From BCD1 sp965230565 (GTDB taxonomy: Bacteria; Bacteroidota; Bacteroidia; Chitinophagales; Saprospiraceae), in assembly GCA_965230565.1 (NCBI GenBank), contig CBDDLH010000016.1, positions 1,178,001 to 1,242,000 of the forward strand: a stretch of 64,000 bases of DNA, written 5' to 3'. The notes under the pieces are model-generated. The model had not been told where the DNA came from, searched no databases, and was given only the letters and a program-made list of their open reading frames with translations. Below are positions 33,847-43,473 of the stretch, piece after piece. Position numbers and translations under genes: made by a program. Position 1 is the first letter of the stretch. Each line of letters begins with the position of its first letter.

Positions 33847-34383
33847 ATGAGTGAGAACAATCCAATTGAAGGCAGACCTGGAATAGGATATTTTCCTTAC
33901 GAAAAAGATAAGGAAAACCGCATTCTGGTAATGGGCATCGGGAATTACCTCATGGGAGATGAAGGCATTGGTGTACATCTTGCCCAACGGCTGGAAAAAC
34001 AGGGTTGCCCTCCCAATGTTGATGTGCTGGATGGAGGTACCGGAGGCTTTTCCCTGATGAGTTATTTTGACGAATACCCGGTCATCATTTTTGTGGATGC
34101 TACGATGGATGGAAAAAAACCAGGCAGTATTTCGCTGATCAAACCGAAATTCGCAGCAGATTTTCCTAAAACATTAAGTGTCCATGATGTAGGGTTGAAA
34201 GATATGGTGGAAGCGGTATATATCACAGGAAAAGTACCCAAAATGTACCTTTTCACCATCACTATTGCTGAGATCAAACCGATGACAGTAGAACTCAGTC
34301 CGGAAGTGGAAGCCTGCATCCCTGACCTGATCTCACAAATTGAACAATTGGCAGCAAACGAAACATTTAAAAACGACCATTGA
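33847..34383 (+). CDS. hyaD: Hydrogenase maturation protease
   Basis: A 178-residue HyaD/HybD-type endopeptidase that removes the C-terminal tail of the large subunit after nickel insertion. The nickel-sensing residues appear in MGIGNYLMGDEGIGVHLAQRL (Glu near residue 39), VLDGGTGG (Asp near 61) and SVHDVGLKD (His near 116). A short N-terminal extension of about 22 residues precedes the core. Its stop codon overlaps the hypF start. A possible promoter, TTTG at 33812-33815 and TATCTTTA at 33835-33842, stands directly in front, which would give an almost leaderless transcript. Confidence 0.95.
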   Translation: MSENNPIEGRPGIGYFPYEKDKENRILVMGIGNYLMGDEGIGVHLAQRLEKQGCPPNVDVLDGGTGGFSLMSYFDEYPVIIFVDATMDGKKPGSISLIKPKFAADFPKTLSVHDVGLKDMVEAVYITGKVPKMYLFTITIAEIKPMTVELSPEVEACIPDLISQIEQLAANETFKNDH

Positions 34384-36683
34384 GCACCCTATCCACTTTT
34401 CATATCCATTATACAGGCATTGTCCAGGGCGTTGGTTTTCGCCCCTTTGTTTACAAATTGGCTAAGGCGAAAAATTTAAAAGGCTGGGTTAACAATACCA
34501 TTGACGGTGTACACATCGAGATCAATGCTACCGAAACTCAGGCAAAAAGCTTTTTCCGGGAGATCCGGGACAAGGCACCGGAGCTTTCAAGGATTACCCA
34601 TGCTTCTTTGCAAGAAATCCCTTTCAAGGATTTAAACGATTTTGACATCATTTACAGTGATGACTCCGGTGAACCTAATTTGCTGATGACACCTGATTTT
34701 GCCATGTGTCAGGATTGTGAAAAAGATCTTTATGATGCTCAGAACAAAAGATATCGCTACCCTTTTACCACCTGCACCAATTGCGGACCTAGATTTTCGA
34801 TAATCAAAAACCTACCCTACGATCGGGAAAACACCACTATGGATGTTTTCAAAATGTGTCCTGATTGCCAGCAGGAATACAATAACCCCCTGGATCGGCG
34901 ACATTATTCACAGACCAATTCCTGCCCGGTGTGCACCATTGAGATGCAGCTGGAATCCAGTTCGGGTGAAGTGCTTTCTAAAGATAATGAAACGATTATC
35001 CAGGCTATTGTTGATCTTTGGAATGAAGGAAAGATCATTGCCATCAAGGGAATCGGTGGCTACCTTTTAACCTGTGATGCCACTAATGCTGAAGTTATTC
35101 AAAGGCTTCGAAAAGTAAAGAATCGCCCGAGTAAACCTTTCGCCATTATGCATCACGACATTCTGATCCTTTCGGAAGATGTAGACCTCGATGCTGGAAT
35201 AATGTTGGAAATGCAAGGTCCAGAAGCTCCTATCATGCTTTTAAAAACCAATGATGACCCTTTGTCAGGAATAAAAACAGCAGATATCGCACCCGGTCTT
35301 GGCCATATTGGAGTAATGCTGCCTTATACTCCTCTGTATCATTTGCTGCTAAAGGCTTTTGGTAAACCCATCATAGCCACCAGCGGAAATATCAGCAACT
35401 CACCTATTGTATTCGAGGATGACCTGGCCCGAATGGAATTATCCCAAATTTCAGATTTTATTCTATCCAACAACAGAGATATCGTAGCCCCGCAGGATGA
35501 TAGCGTTGTAAGATTTAGCACAATAAAATTCCAAAAGATCATCCTAAGACGATCCAGGGGCATGGCGCCAACTTATGTAAATGCAAAGCTCGACTTGCCA
35601 GACTCCCCTATTCTAGCCATGGGAGCTATGCTGAAAAGCACCTTTACGCTGCTCAATCAAAAAAACATTTATATCAGTCAGTACCTCGGAGATACAGATA
35701 GTTTTTTGACGCAGCAAAGTTTTAAGCATACCCTACAACACTTTCTGGACATTTTAAAAACCAAACCTTCCGTTATCCTGGCCGATAAACATGAAGGTTA
35801 CTTTTCGACAGCCTACGGGCAAAATTTAGCCCGGGAACTCGATGTGCCCATTCACAAAATACAACATCATGAAGCTCATTTCTATGCTGTTTTAGCTGAA
35901 AATGATTTATTGGATTCCCCGGAAAAAGTGATGGGAGTTATTTGGGACGGAACAGGACTTGGAGATGACGGAAATATCTGGGGAGGAGAGTTTTTTGAAT
36001 ATAGTGAAAATAAGATAGAAAGACTTGACCACCTAAACTATTTTGACTTCATTCTGGGAGATAAAATGCCCAAAGAGCCAAGGGTTTCTGCCATGGCGAT
36101 TTGTTATTCGTTTGAAGAAAGTCAGGAATTGCTTGAAGCAAAATTCACCTCCACAGAGTGGAATATTTACCAAAAATTACTAGCCAAAGGTTCCCGGTTA
36201 AAAAGCTCCAGTATCGGCCGATTATTTGATGCGGCCAGTTCCATCATTCTGGATATCAACAAACAAACCTATGAAGGTGAAGCGGCCATGTTGCTCGAAC
36301 AACAGGCCTATAAATACTTCCGGCAAAACGCACCTGGCATGAGAATCTCCTATCTCTGGGAAAAGGAATTACCGAAAAACTTCACTGCCTTCATCATGCA
36401 AAACCTGATCATCGACAAGGTTAAAGGCCTGGATAAACCTTTACTCGCAGCCAAATTCCACATCACCCTGATCGATTACATCAAAGGCATGGCAGCCAAA
36501 CACGATCACACAAAACTGGCCTTCAGCGGCGGGGTTTTTCAGAATGCATGGTTAGTCGATTTGTTGCTTTTATTTCTGGCTAAAAACCACGATCTTTACT
36601 TCCACCGCGAACTATCCCCGAATGACGAATGCGTGTCTTTTGGGCAGTTGATGGGATACCTCAAAGCCATAAGAAAAGAGTAA
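34380..36683 (+). CDS. hypF: Carbamoyltransferase HypF
   Basis: A 767-residue HypF, which makes the cyanide ligands of the hydrogenase active site from carbamoyl phosphate. Domains in order: acylphosphatase (about 5-95, with GIVQGVGFRPFVYKLA), two zinc fingers (about 105-190, four CxxC pairs), YrdC-like domain (about 200-385) and Kae1-like domain (about 395-767, with HHEAHFYAVLAEN and AFSGGVFQNAWL). The start codon is TTG and overlaps the hyaD stop by four bases, the same overlap geometry as ATGA; no ATG is close enough to keep the acylphosphatase start. Translational coupling is likely. Confidence 0.97.
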   Translation: MSTLSTFHIHYTGIVQGVGFRPFVYKLAKAKNLKGWVNNTIDGVHIEINATETQAKSFFREIRDKAPELSRITHASLQEIPFKDLNDFDIIYSDDSGEPNLLMTPDFAMCQDCEKDLYDAQNKRYRYPFTTCTNCGPRFSIIKNLPYDRENTTMDVFKMCPDCQQEYNNPLDRRHYSQTNSCPVCTIEMQLESSSGEVLSKDNETIIQAIVDLWNEGKIIAIKGIGGYLLTCDATNAEVIQRLRKVKNRPSKPFAIMHHDILILSEDVDLDAGIMLEMQGPEAPIMLLKTNDDPLSGIKTADIAPGLGHIGVMLPYTPLYHLLLKAFGKPIIATSGNISNSPIVFEDDLARMELSQISDFILSNNRDIVAPQDDSVVRFSTIKFQKIILRRSRGMAPTYVNAKLDLPDSPILAMGAMLKSTFTLLNQKNIYISQYLGDTDSFLTQQSFKHTLQHFLDILKTKPSVILADKHEGYFSTAYGQNLARELDVPIHKIQHHEAHFYAVLAENDLLDSPEKVMGVIWDGTGLGDDGNIWGGEFFEYSENKIERLDHLNYFDFILGDKMPKEPRVSAMAICYSFEESQELLEAKFTSTEWNIYQKLLAKGSRLKSSSIGRLFDAASSIILDINKQTYEGEAAMLLEQQAYKYFRQNAPGMRISYLWEKELPKNFTAFIMQNLIIDKVKGLDKPLLAAKFHITLIDYIKGMAAKHDHTKLAFSGGVFQNAWLVDLLLLFLAKNHDLYFHRELSPNDECVSFGQLMGYLKAIRKE

Positions 36684-36716
36684 TAATTCAAACCTTTCTA
36701 AACATATAAAACTATT

Positions 36717-38123
36717 ATGGCTAAAAAATCTAACCGGAGAAAAGCCTTAAAAAAGATGATCCTTGGTGCAGGGAGTTTTCCTTTGATCACTAATTCGTTG
36801 TTTGGCTCATCATTTGAAGATATTAATGACACACAGCAAATCCCAATTAAAGCCATTGGCAATAATGGTTTTGATAAACCCGTCACAGCCATTACTTTAG
36901 GTGCCGGTAACCGGGGAAATGTCTACGGCAATTATGCTGTACAATATCCCCACGATCTAGATATTGTTGGGGTGGCAGAACCCATTCCCATCCGGAATAA
37001 ACGATATACTAAAAAACACAACATTCCGGAAGACAACAGATTTGTGACCTGGGAACATGTTTTCGAGCGGCCTAAATTTGCAGATGCCGTACTCATAACA
37101 ACACCGGATGATCTTCACTACGGTCCTTGCATGAAAGCCCTGGAAATGGGATATGATGTCCTGCTGGAAAAACCCATTGCCCCAACCGAAAAAGAGTGCA
37201 GAAACATTCTCGCTTTAGCTAAAAAGACTGGAAGAATAGTAGCAGTGTGCCATGTTTTGAGGTATGCACCCTATTTCATCAAACTAAAAGAAATGGTCGA
37301 CTCCGGAGTACTTGGTGATTTGATCAGCATTCAGCACCTCGAACCCATCGAGCATATTCACATGTCCCATTCCTATGTGAGAGGCAACTGGCACAATTCT
37401 AAAAAAACCACTCCGATAATCCTGGCTAAATCATGCCATGATCTCGACATTTTAAGATGGATCATCGGGAAACCAAGCCGACATATTTCCGCTTTTGGAA
37501 ATCTGAAATGGTTTAGAAAGGAAAATGCTCCGGAAGGAAGCACTAACCGATGTATGGAGGGTTGTGCGGTAGAAAGCCAGTGCCCTTATTCTGCTTTAAA
37601 AATTTATTACCGGGAAAGGTCCCGAACCTATGTTTTTGACCTTCCCGAAGACCAATCCAAACACGGTGACTATATCCTGGAAAAACTGCGGACCACCAAT
37701 TACGGCCGCTGCGTTTACAAAATGGATAACGATCAGCCCGATCACTATGTAACTTCTATTGAATTCGAAGATGACATTACCGTCAACTTCTCCATGGAAG
37801 CTTTCACTTCATACGAAGGGCGCAGAACCAGAATAATGGGCTCCAAAGGTGACATAGTCGGTGATATGGAGAAATTCGTTCATACAGACTTTTTGAGTGG
37901 TAAAAAAACTCATTGGGATATAGCTGAAGAGAAGAAAAAATTCAAGAACAGCGGCCATGGCGGCGGCGATTGGGCATTGTTATCTGATTGGGTTTATGCG
38001 GTTAAACAACAGGATTCCAGTTTACTTACCTCAACCATTGACGCCTCTATTGAGAGCCATATCATGGGATTTGCAGCCGAAAAGAGTCGATTGGGCAAAA
38101 AGACCATTAAGGTAGAGATTTAG
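36717..38123 (+). CDS. Gfo/Idh/MocA-family oxidoreductase inside the hyp operon
   Basis: A 468-residue oxidoreductase of the Gfo/Idh/MocA family. The N-terminus SNRRKALKKMILGAGSFPL resembles a Tat signal. The nucleotide-binding domain starts at TAITLGAGNRG near 58-68, and the substrate domain has EKPIAPTEKEC near 146-156. A cysteine-containing insertion CMEGCAVESQCPYSAL lies near 280-296. These enzymes usually act on sugars or cyclitols with NAD(P). It lies between hypF and hypD on the same strand, 33 bases after hypF, where no such gene is expected. A role in maturation is only a possibility raised by position. Confidence 0.9.
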   Translation: MAKKSNRRKALKKMILGAGSFPLITNSLFGSSFEDINDTQQIPIKAIGNNGFDKPVTAITLGAGNRGNVYGNYAVQYPHDLDIVGVAEPIPIRNKRYTKKHNIPEDNRFVTWEHVFERPKFADAVLITTPDDLHYGPCMKALEMGYDVLLEKPIAPTEKECRNILALAKKTGRIVAVCHVLRYAPYFIKLKEMVDSGVLGDLISIQHLEPIEHIHMSHSYVRGNWHNSKKTTPIILAKSCHDLDILRWIIGKPSRHISAFGNLKWFRKENAPEGSTNRCMEGCAVESQCPYSALKIYYRERSRTYVFDLPEDQSKHGDYILEKLRTTNYGRCVYKMDNDQPDHYVTSIEFEDDITVNFSMEAFTSYEGRRTRIMGSKGDIVGDMEKFVHTDFLSGKKTHWDIAEEKKKFKNSGHGGGDWALLSDWVYAVKQQDSSLLTSTIDASIESHIMGFAAEKSRLGKKTIKVEI

Positions 38124-38248
38124 AATCCGATTTAGCTAATTTCGTACTCGCCTAAATTATTCGACTCGACGTGCAGAATTAAATCGGTGGGTATGAGCTC
38201 CTGAAAAAGACGCTTTAAAGAACATTTAATTGACAAAAAAGGAAGTTC

Positions 38249-39340
38249 ATGAAACACCTTTCAGAATACAGAAAACTCGAGGACGTACAAAAAGTGCTCG
38301 CTGAGATCAAAAATACGGTTACCAAACCATGGACGATCATGGAAGTCTGTGGCGGACAGACCCACAGCCTGGTCAAAAACGGCATCCTCGATATGCTCCC
38401 GGATAAGGTAACCATGGTTCATGGTCCAGGATGCCCGGTATGCGTGACACCTTTGAAACTGATCGACAAAGCTATTTTTTTGGCAGAGCAGCAGGATGTT
38501 ATTCTCTGTACTTTTGGAGACATGGTTCGTGTTCCGGGTTCTAAAAAAAGCCTTTTAGAAAGTAAGGCCGAAGGTGCCGATATCCGCATTCTATACTCAC
38601 CTTTGGAGGCGGTAAATGTTGCCAGGGAAAACCCTGACCGACAAGTGGTATTTTTTGCAGTCGGGTTTGAAACAACAGCTCCAGCCAATGCTTTATCTGT
38701 CGTCCATGCCCACAAACTTGGTCTGACGAACTACTCCATCCTGGCTTCCCATGTATTGGTTCCTCCGGCAATTGAAGCTGTAATGGACGATGAACTGAGC
38801 AGCATTCAGGGATTTCTGGCAGCCGGGCATGTTTGTACCATAATGGGATATGAGGAGTATCATCCGCTTGCGGAAAAATATGGTATTCCATTAGTCGTTA
38901 CAGGATTCGAACCACTGGATCTCGTACAAGGTATTTTGATGGTGGTTAAACAACTGGAAAACGGTGAATCAAAGGTAGAGAACCAATACTCCAGGATGGT
39001 CAAAGAAGCCGGCAACATGAGTGCCAAAGAGATCATTTTTGAAGTCTTTGAAGTGCAGGACAGAACATGGCGCGGTATTGGAACCATTGGTGACAGCGGA
39101 TATGAGGTTAAAGACAAATATGCCTTATTTGACGCCAAGAAAAAATTCGATATCGATATCCCGGAAGCTCCTGAAAACCCTGATTGTATTTCAGGTGAGA
39201 TCATGAAAGGCATTAAAAAGCCGTTTGAGTGCCCTGCATTTGGAAAAGCCTGCACACCGGTCAATCCGTTAGGTGCGCCAATGGTGTCTTCCGAAGGAGC
39301 CTGTGCGGCGTACTATCATTTTGCCAAAATTGAAGGATAA
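38249..39340 (+). CDS. hypD: Hydrogenase maturation protein HypD
   Basis: A 363-residue HypD, the scaffold that with HypC assembles Fe(CN)2CO. The redox motifs are visible: EVCGGQTH near residues 31-38, GPGCPVC near 64-70, and the later GFETTAPA and AGHVC segments. C-terminal cysteines for the [4Fe-4S] cluster appear in CPAFGKAC and GACAAYY. It is the last gene of the plus-strand unit before two reverse genes and is separated from the Gfo/Idh gene by 125 bases with an 8-base inverted repeat (38127-38134 with 38180-38187). Confidence 0.97.
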   Translation: MKHLSEYRKLEDVQKVLAEIKNTVTKPWTIMEVCGGQTHSLVKNGILDMLPDKVTMVHGPGCPVCVTPLKLIDKAIFLAEQQDVILCTFGDMVRVPGSKKSLLESKAEGADIRILYSPLEAVNVARENPDRQVVFFAVGFETTAPANALSVVHAHKLGLTNYSILASHVLVPPAIEAVMDDELSSIQGFLAAGHVCTIMGYEEYHPLAEKYGIPLVVTGFEPLDLVQGILMVVKQLENGESKVENQYSRMVKEAGNMSAKEIIFEVFEVQDRTWRGIGTIGDSGYEVKDKYALFDAKKKFDIDIPEAPENPDCISGEIMKGIKKPFECPAFGKACTPVNPLGAPMVSSEGACAAYYHFAKIEG

Positions 39341-39403
39341 TTCATTATGAACTATGTGCCTGTGTGTTTAATTCACCCAGCCGGGCACATAGTCTCATCA
39401 AAA

Positions 39404-41137
39404 TTATACCTCCATCCCATCCATTCTAAGCTTGAGCAGGTCTTTGTCAATTTGCTCCTTCACCGTTTCTTTATCCAATTCCGTCGGACAAGCGGCCAGT
39501 ATCTCCTTCAAAATACGCTCAGCTTCCGAATTTTCTTTTTTGATCAAGGCCAAATAGTAATAAATCAACCGAACCCAATAAGCTGACGGATTGATTTCCA
39601 GCCCTTTATCTGCAAACGTTTTGGCTTCCTCATTATTTTTCAGACGAATTTTCAACATGGCCATATTCCCCAATTCGGTTGAATATGTTTCCGCCAATTG
39701 TTGATTATCAGGATAACTTTCTCTTTGTTCTTCCAGTAATTGAAGGATCTGTTTTTGAAATCCGGCCTTCTCACCCGGATCAATGGTAGAATTGATCTCT
39801 TCGGTAATAGCATCCACTTTTCTAAGGGCATTGGCAATTTTTAAATCTTCCGTAGTGACGTTTTCAAAAAAGTTGACAAAATAGTCGTGATCACTCCAAA
39901 GACTTTGAATTACCGGCTCCGTCTGATCGTATTTTTCCAATCTTTCTTTGACATCCTTGAGTTGCATTTGAGCTTTTTCCCGGTATTCGTCTTTTTGATG
40001 CCTTTCCAGAAATTGCTGATAAAGGGTAACCAGATTCATAGCCGTGACTGATACGTCTCTATCAAAGGCAGCTGGAAATTTTTCCGCCATTGATTTTCGG
40101 AGATACAGGGATTTATGGTATGCGGCTTCTGCTTTTTCAAGATCTCCTTTATCATCCAGCAAAATAGCCAGGTTGTGAATGGAAGTAGCCAAATAAGGAT
40201 TAAAATGGTCCGGTTGCTGCGCTGACAATTGCTGGTAATCTTTTATAGCTAACTCATAAAACCTGATGGCTTCATCCTTATCAAACATTTCTGAAAAAAG
40301 AATGCCCATGCTATTCAGTGTCCCTGCCTTGTAGGGTAAAAACGCCCCCGGGTTTGCTTCAACAAGCTGAGTGTAAAGTTCCAGTGTTTCCTGGTAAAAA
40401 CCTGCAGCTTTGTCCTGCTGTTTGGTGTTCTTACATGCTACAGCAAGATTATTCAGCGTAGCGGCCAGATAAGGAGCAAAAGTTTCAAAAGCCTTTTCGG
40501 TAAGTACGCGATATAAAGCAACCGCTCTTTTGAAATAAATTTCTGCATTGGCATAATCGTGCTCTTCAATGTAGCTATTCCCAAGACTGATCAATGCATT
40601 GGCCTTATAACCATCGTAATGGTCCGGATTGGCTTCTGCCAACTCCTCAAAAACCTCATAGGATTTCTGAAAATACTTCCGGCTTTGATAATAATCCGGC
40701 TTTTTGCCAAAAAGGTTTCCAAGGTTATAGTAAGTCGTGCCGACATAGGGCTTATATGCTTCAGGTTTATTCTTGGCTAGTTTTTCATAATTCTTCATAG
40801 CCTCCATAAATCTATCAGCGGCGTTCACATCGTCGTTCATTTCCTCATGCAGGATACCGAGGTTGTTAGCTACAGCCGCCATAACAGCAAAGTAATTGCC
40901 TTCCCCTTCTTTGGACTCCTCTTTCCTGAAAATCTCCAGAGCAGCAGAGTAATGATCAATGGCCTTTTGTTTATCGCCAAAATGACCAAATAACTCTCCA
41001 AGTGCACTTAAAAACTCGCCTTGAACACTTTCGGGAAAATCATATTCCAATGCATCTATATACAGGTCGATCAGGCCTTCATAGTTTTCTTCCTGAATCA
41101 GGGCTTTTGCTTTGTCTTGTATTTGTTGGTAATCCAT
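39404..41137 (-). CDS. Tetratricopeptide repeat protein
   Basis: A 577-residue soluble protein made mostly of TPR helices. Repeats of about 34-42 residues are seen with the pattern GxxYxxxxDYxxAxxYFxRAxxLY, starting near residue 35 and continuing past 330, then a more diverged half. The repeats are unusually regular in wording (FxPYLATxLNNLAxxxxxxxxxxxAxxxYxxxLxLY), as in kinesin-light-chain-like TPRs. There is no signal peptide and no enzymatic domain. It is probably an adaptor in the cytoplasm. It lies between hypD and hypE on the other strand, and no link to hydrogenase is implied. Confidence 0.85.
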   Translation of the reverse strand: MDYQQIQDKAKALIQEENYEGLIDLYIDALEYDFPESVQGEFLSALGELFGHFGDKQKAIDHYSAALEIFRKEESKEGEGNYFAVMAAVANNLGILHEEMNDDVNAADRFMEAMKNYEKLAKNKPEAYKPYVGTTYYNLGNLFGKKPDYYQSRKYFQKSYEVFEELAEANPDHYDGYKANALISLGNSYIEEHDYANAEIYFKRAVALYRVLTEKAFETFAPYLAATLNNLAVACKNTKQQDKAAGFYQETLELYTQLVEANPGAFLPYKAGTLNSMGILFSEMFDKDEAIRFYELAIKDYQQLSAQQPDHFNPYLATSIHNLAILLDDKGDLEKAEAAYHKSLYLRKSMAEKFPAAFDRDVSVTAMNLVTLYQQFLERHQKDEYREKAQMQLKDVKERLEKYDQTEPVIQSLWSDHDYFVNFFENVTTEDLKIANALRKVDAITEEINSTIDPGEKAGFQKQILQLLEEQRESYPDNQQLAETYSTELGNMAMLKIRLKNNEEAKTFADKGLEINPSAYWVRLIYYYLALIKKENSEAERILKEILAACPTELDKETVKEQIDKDLLKLRMDGMEV

Positions 41138-41167
41138 ATTTGTTTGCTGTGTTTACTTGTTGTTTGA

Positions 41168-41860
41168 TTATAATTTCCAGGGAGACGGCAAGTCTGTTTT
41201 GGAATTATTTTTAGCAATATAATCCAGATATTCCAATCTGGAAATCTCGTCGATCTCGATTTCACCTACATCTTCAATGATCTTTTGCAGATCAATGAAC
41301 GGAAAATCATTTGCTTTTAACCACAGCGCCAACTGCTCAAGAGCAAAGGTATCTGCAACTTGATTTTTTGTCAGAAGATACTCTGGAAAAAACAAATGGC
41401 CAGTGCTTATCCCAAACACTCCACCTTTCAATTCTTCTCCCTCCCAGACTTCCGCAGAATGTGCTTTTCCCTGCCGGAATAACTCCAGATATAAAGCAGC
41501 CATTTCCTCCGTTATCCACTGCTCATTCATTGGTTTACTGTTCTGGATCTCCTGACATTTCCGCATCAATATTTCAAAAGCTTCATCAAGGGAAAATCTC
41601 CAAGAACTGTTCTGAGCAGTTTCAACCCCGGCCTCAGCTGTAAAAAACACCAATCGCGGATCGGGAGACCACCATTTCAAAGGATCCATTGGTCCAAACC
41701 AGAAATAAATACCGTTGCTGTAGGCGTTTATCACCCGTTCCGAAGACAGGTCTCCCCCAATGGCAATCATGCCTTCTATATCTGCAAAATGAGCCGGAGG
41801 AAAGGAGGAATCATTTTCTGATAATTGGAAAAAAGGCATAAGTGAAATTTGCGTGTTCAA
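41168..41860 (-). CDS. aat: Leucyl/phenylalanyl-tRNA-protein transferase
   Basis: A 230-residue Aat enzyme that adds Leu or Phe to N-terminal Lys/Arg of proteins in the N-degron pathway. The family blocks are GMIAIGGDLSSERVINAYSNGIYFWF (about 30-55), KWWSPDPRLVFF (about 62-73), AHSAEVWEGEELKGGVFGIS (about 133-152) and FPFIDLQ (about 195-201). The start at 41860 gives MNTQISLMPFF; the ATG at 41839 is also possible. It is followed by the TPR gene after 30 bases, so the two may be co-transcribed. Confidence 0.94.
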   Translation of the reverse strand: MNTQISLMPFFQLSENDSSFPPAHFADIEGMIAIGGDLSSERVINAYSNGIYFWFGPMDPLKWWSPDPRLVFFTAEAGVETAQNSSWRFSLDEAFEILMRKCQEIQNSKPMNEQWITEEMAALYLELFRQGKAHSAEVWEGEELKGGVFGISTGHLFFPEYLLTKNQVADTFALEQLALWLKANDFPFIDLQKIIEDVGEIEIDEISRLEYLDYIAKNNSKTDLPSPWKL

Positions 41861-42236
41861 AAAGCGTTGAAGATGATGCTAAAGTACGAAAAGTGAGGGA
41901 CATTAGGTGAGTTGTTTGATATTGTTTAACATGGTCTCTCTTTGCGTACTTTGCGCTTCTTCGCGCCATTGCGGTTAAATCAATGGTGAGCAAAAGTGTA
42001 ATAGCCTGATTTCAAATGAGTACACAACAACATCCTTATTTATTTCAAGAAGGCATCTGTGTTTAGGGACGCAAGGAGTTTAAACGCAAGGTACGCCAGG
42101 AAGCGCAATGGACGCTAGGGATTATGGCCGCAAGGAGAGGTCAAAAAAGGCCACTATCAAGGCAAAGTAATTAACCGAAATAATAGTTCTTTATTAGGTT
42201 TTAAATCGGTAATTTTGAGGTCCTAAATTGAACATT
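41861..42236. repeat. Intergenic region with GCAAAG-type inverted pair
   Basis: The 376 bases hold no gene. At 41931-41980 words CTTTGCGTACTTTGCGC and CGCGCCATTGCGG occur; at 42068-42140 the opposite orientation appears (CGCAAGGTACGCC, AGCGCAATGGACGC, GCCGCAAGGAG). The two parts form a loose inverted pair. The same vocabulary is present at 6735-6803. Confidence 0.45.
42210..42217 (+). promoter_or_regulatory. Putative -7 box upstream of hypE
   Basis: TAATTTTG matches TAnnTTTG perfectly, 20 bases before the hypE ATG. No TTG at the usual -33 distance is seen. It would give hypE its own transcript, in keeping with its isolated position. Confidence 0.35.
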
Positions 42237-43292
42237 ATGTCAGATAAAATCAAAATGCAATTGTCATGTCCTATGCCCAAAATGGATTTTGACATTGTCA
42301 CTCTCGGACATGGAAGTGGCGGACTTTTAAGTAATAAATTGCTGGATAGCGGTGTTTTTGACCTCTTGTCCAATGAAGAATTGGACCAACGCCACGATGG
42401 TGCCATATTCAATCTGGATGGGAAGGTGGCATTTTCTACGGATAGTTTTGTTATTTCTCCCATATTTTTCCCTGGTGGTGACATTGGTGAACTGGCTGTC
42501 AATGGGACCGTGAACGATGTAGCCATGTGCGGCGGGATTCCGGAATATCTGTCCTTGAGTTTCATTCTGGAAGAAGGTATGAAAATGGAGGATTTCTGGA
42601 AAATCCTCGTTTCTATTAAATGGGCCTGTGAAAAGGCAGGCGTAAAGGTCGTTACCGGTGATACAAAGGTTGTGGAGAAAGGTAAAGGGGACCAGGTTTT
42701 CATCAACACTACCGGTCTGGGCAAGATTCATCCTCAGGCAGATATCAGCGTTAGTAATGTGGAACCCGGTGATAAGATCATCATCAATGGTAATATCGCG
42801 GCTCACGGAATGGCCATTATGTCTGTTCGTGAAGGTCTCGAGTTTGAAACGACCATAGAAAGTGATACCTGTAACCTTAATTTCACGATCAAATCATTAC
42901 TGGATAAATTTGGAAAGGATATCCACCTTTTCAAAGACCCTACCCGCGGTGGGGTAGCAACGGTGTTGAACGAAATAGCCAGGGATCGCAAAATCGGAGT
43001 GGAGATATTACAAAAGGATCTCCCTCTTGATTCCCAGGTGGCTGCAGCATGTGAGATTTTGGGATTCGACCCCTTATATGTTGCCAACGAAGGTTTATTC
43101 ATCGCAGTAGTGAAAAATGAAATAGCGGATGACGTACTGGCAACGCTGAAAACACTTGAGAATGGTGAAAATGCAGCTATTATAGGCGAAGTAGTGGAAG
43201 ATCATAGTGGAGAGGTTGTGCTGACTTCTACAATTGGAGGAAAGCGTGTAGTGAATATGTTGGTTGGAGAGCAGTTGCCGAGGATATGTTGA
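42237..43292 (+). CDS. hypE: Carbamoyl dehydratase HypE
   Basis: A 351-residue HypE that dehydrates the thiocarbamate on its own C-terminal Cys to thiocyanate, the cyanide donor. The protein ends PRIC, the required C-terminal cysteine. The PurM-like ATP-binding fold is visible from LGHGSGGLLSNKLL (about 25-38), with NGTVNDVAMCGGIPEYLSLSFI and KDPTRGGVATVLNE. The ATG at 42237 was preferred to a TTG at 42228. It is separated from the rest of the hyp genes by the TPR and aat genes on the opposite strand and has its own promoter box. Confidence 0.97.
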   Translation: MSDKIKMQLSCPMPKMDFDIVTLGHGSGGLLSNKLLDSGVFDLLSNEELDQRHDGAIFNLDGKVAFSTDSFVISPIFFPGGDIGELAVNGTVNDVAMCGGIPEYLSLSFILEEGMKMEDFWKILVSIKWACEKAGVKVVTGDTKVVEKGKGDQVFINTTGLGKIHPQADISVSNVEPGDKIIINGNIAAHGMAIMSVREGLEFETTIESDTCNLNFTIKSLLDKFGKDIHLFKDPTRGGVATVLNEIARDRKIGVEILQKDLPLDSQVAAACEILGFDPLYVANEGLFIAVVKNEIADDVLATLKTLENGENAAIIGEVVEDHSGEVVLTSTIGGKRVVNMLVGEQLPRIC

Positions 43293-43302
43293 TATGAGTA
43301 AC

Positions 43303-43333
43303 AAATACTATTTTTTGAAAAAATAGTATTTGT
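43303..43333 (+). terminator. Hairpin after hypE
   Basis: A 31-base palindrome: 43303-43317 pairs perfectly with 43319-43333, so the tip must open to form a loop. It lies 10 bases after the hypE stop. The stem contains its own T-run on the 5' side, and no T-tail follows on the plus strand. Confidence 0.6.
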
Positions 43334-43473
43334 GCATTTGCATAATAAAACAAGAGCAGAGCAGTGTTACCTGCCCCACTCCGTTTCAACCTAAGGATTC
43401 AAGAAAATCTATAGCGGATGGTTTTCTCCGCCTTATATGGTTTGAAAATGTCTATTGTGTAAGGGGAAATTAT

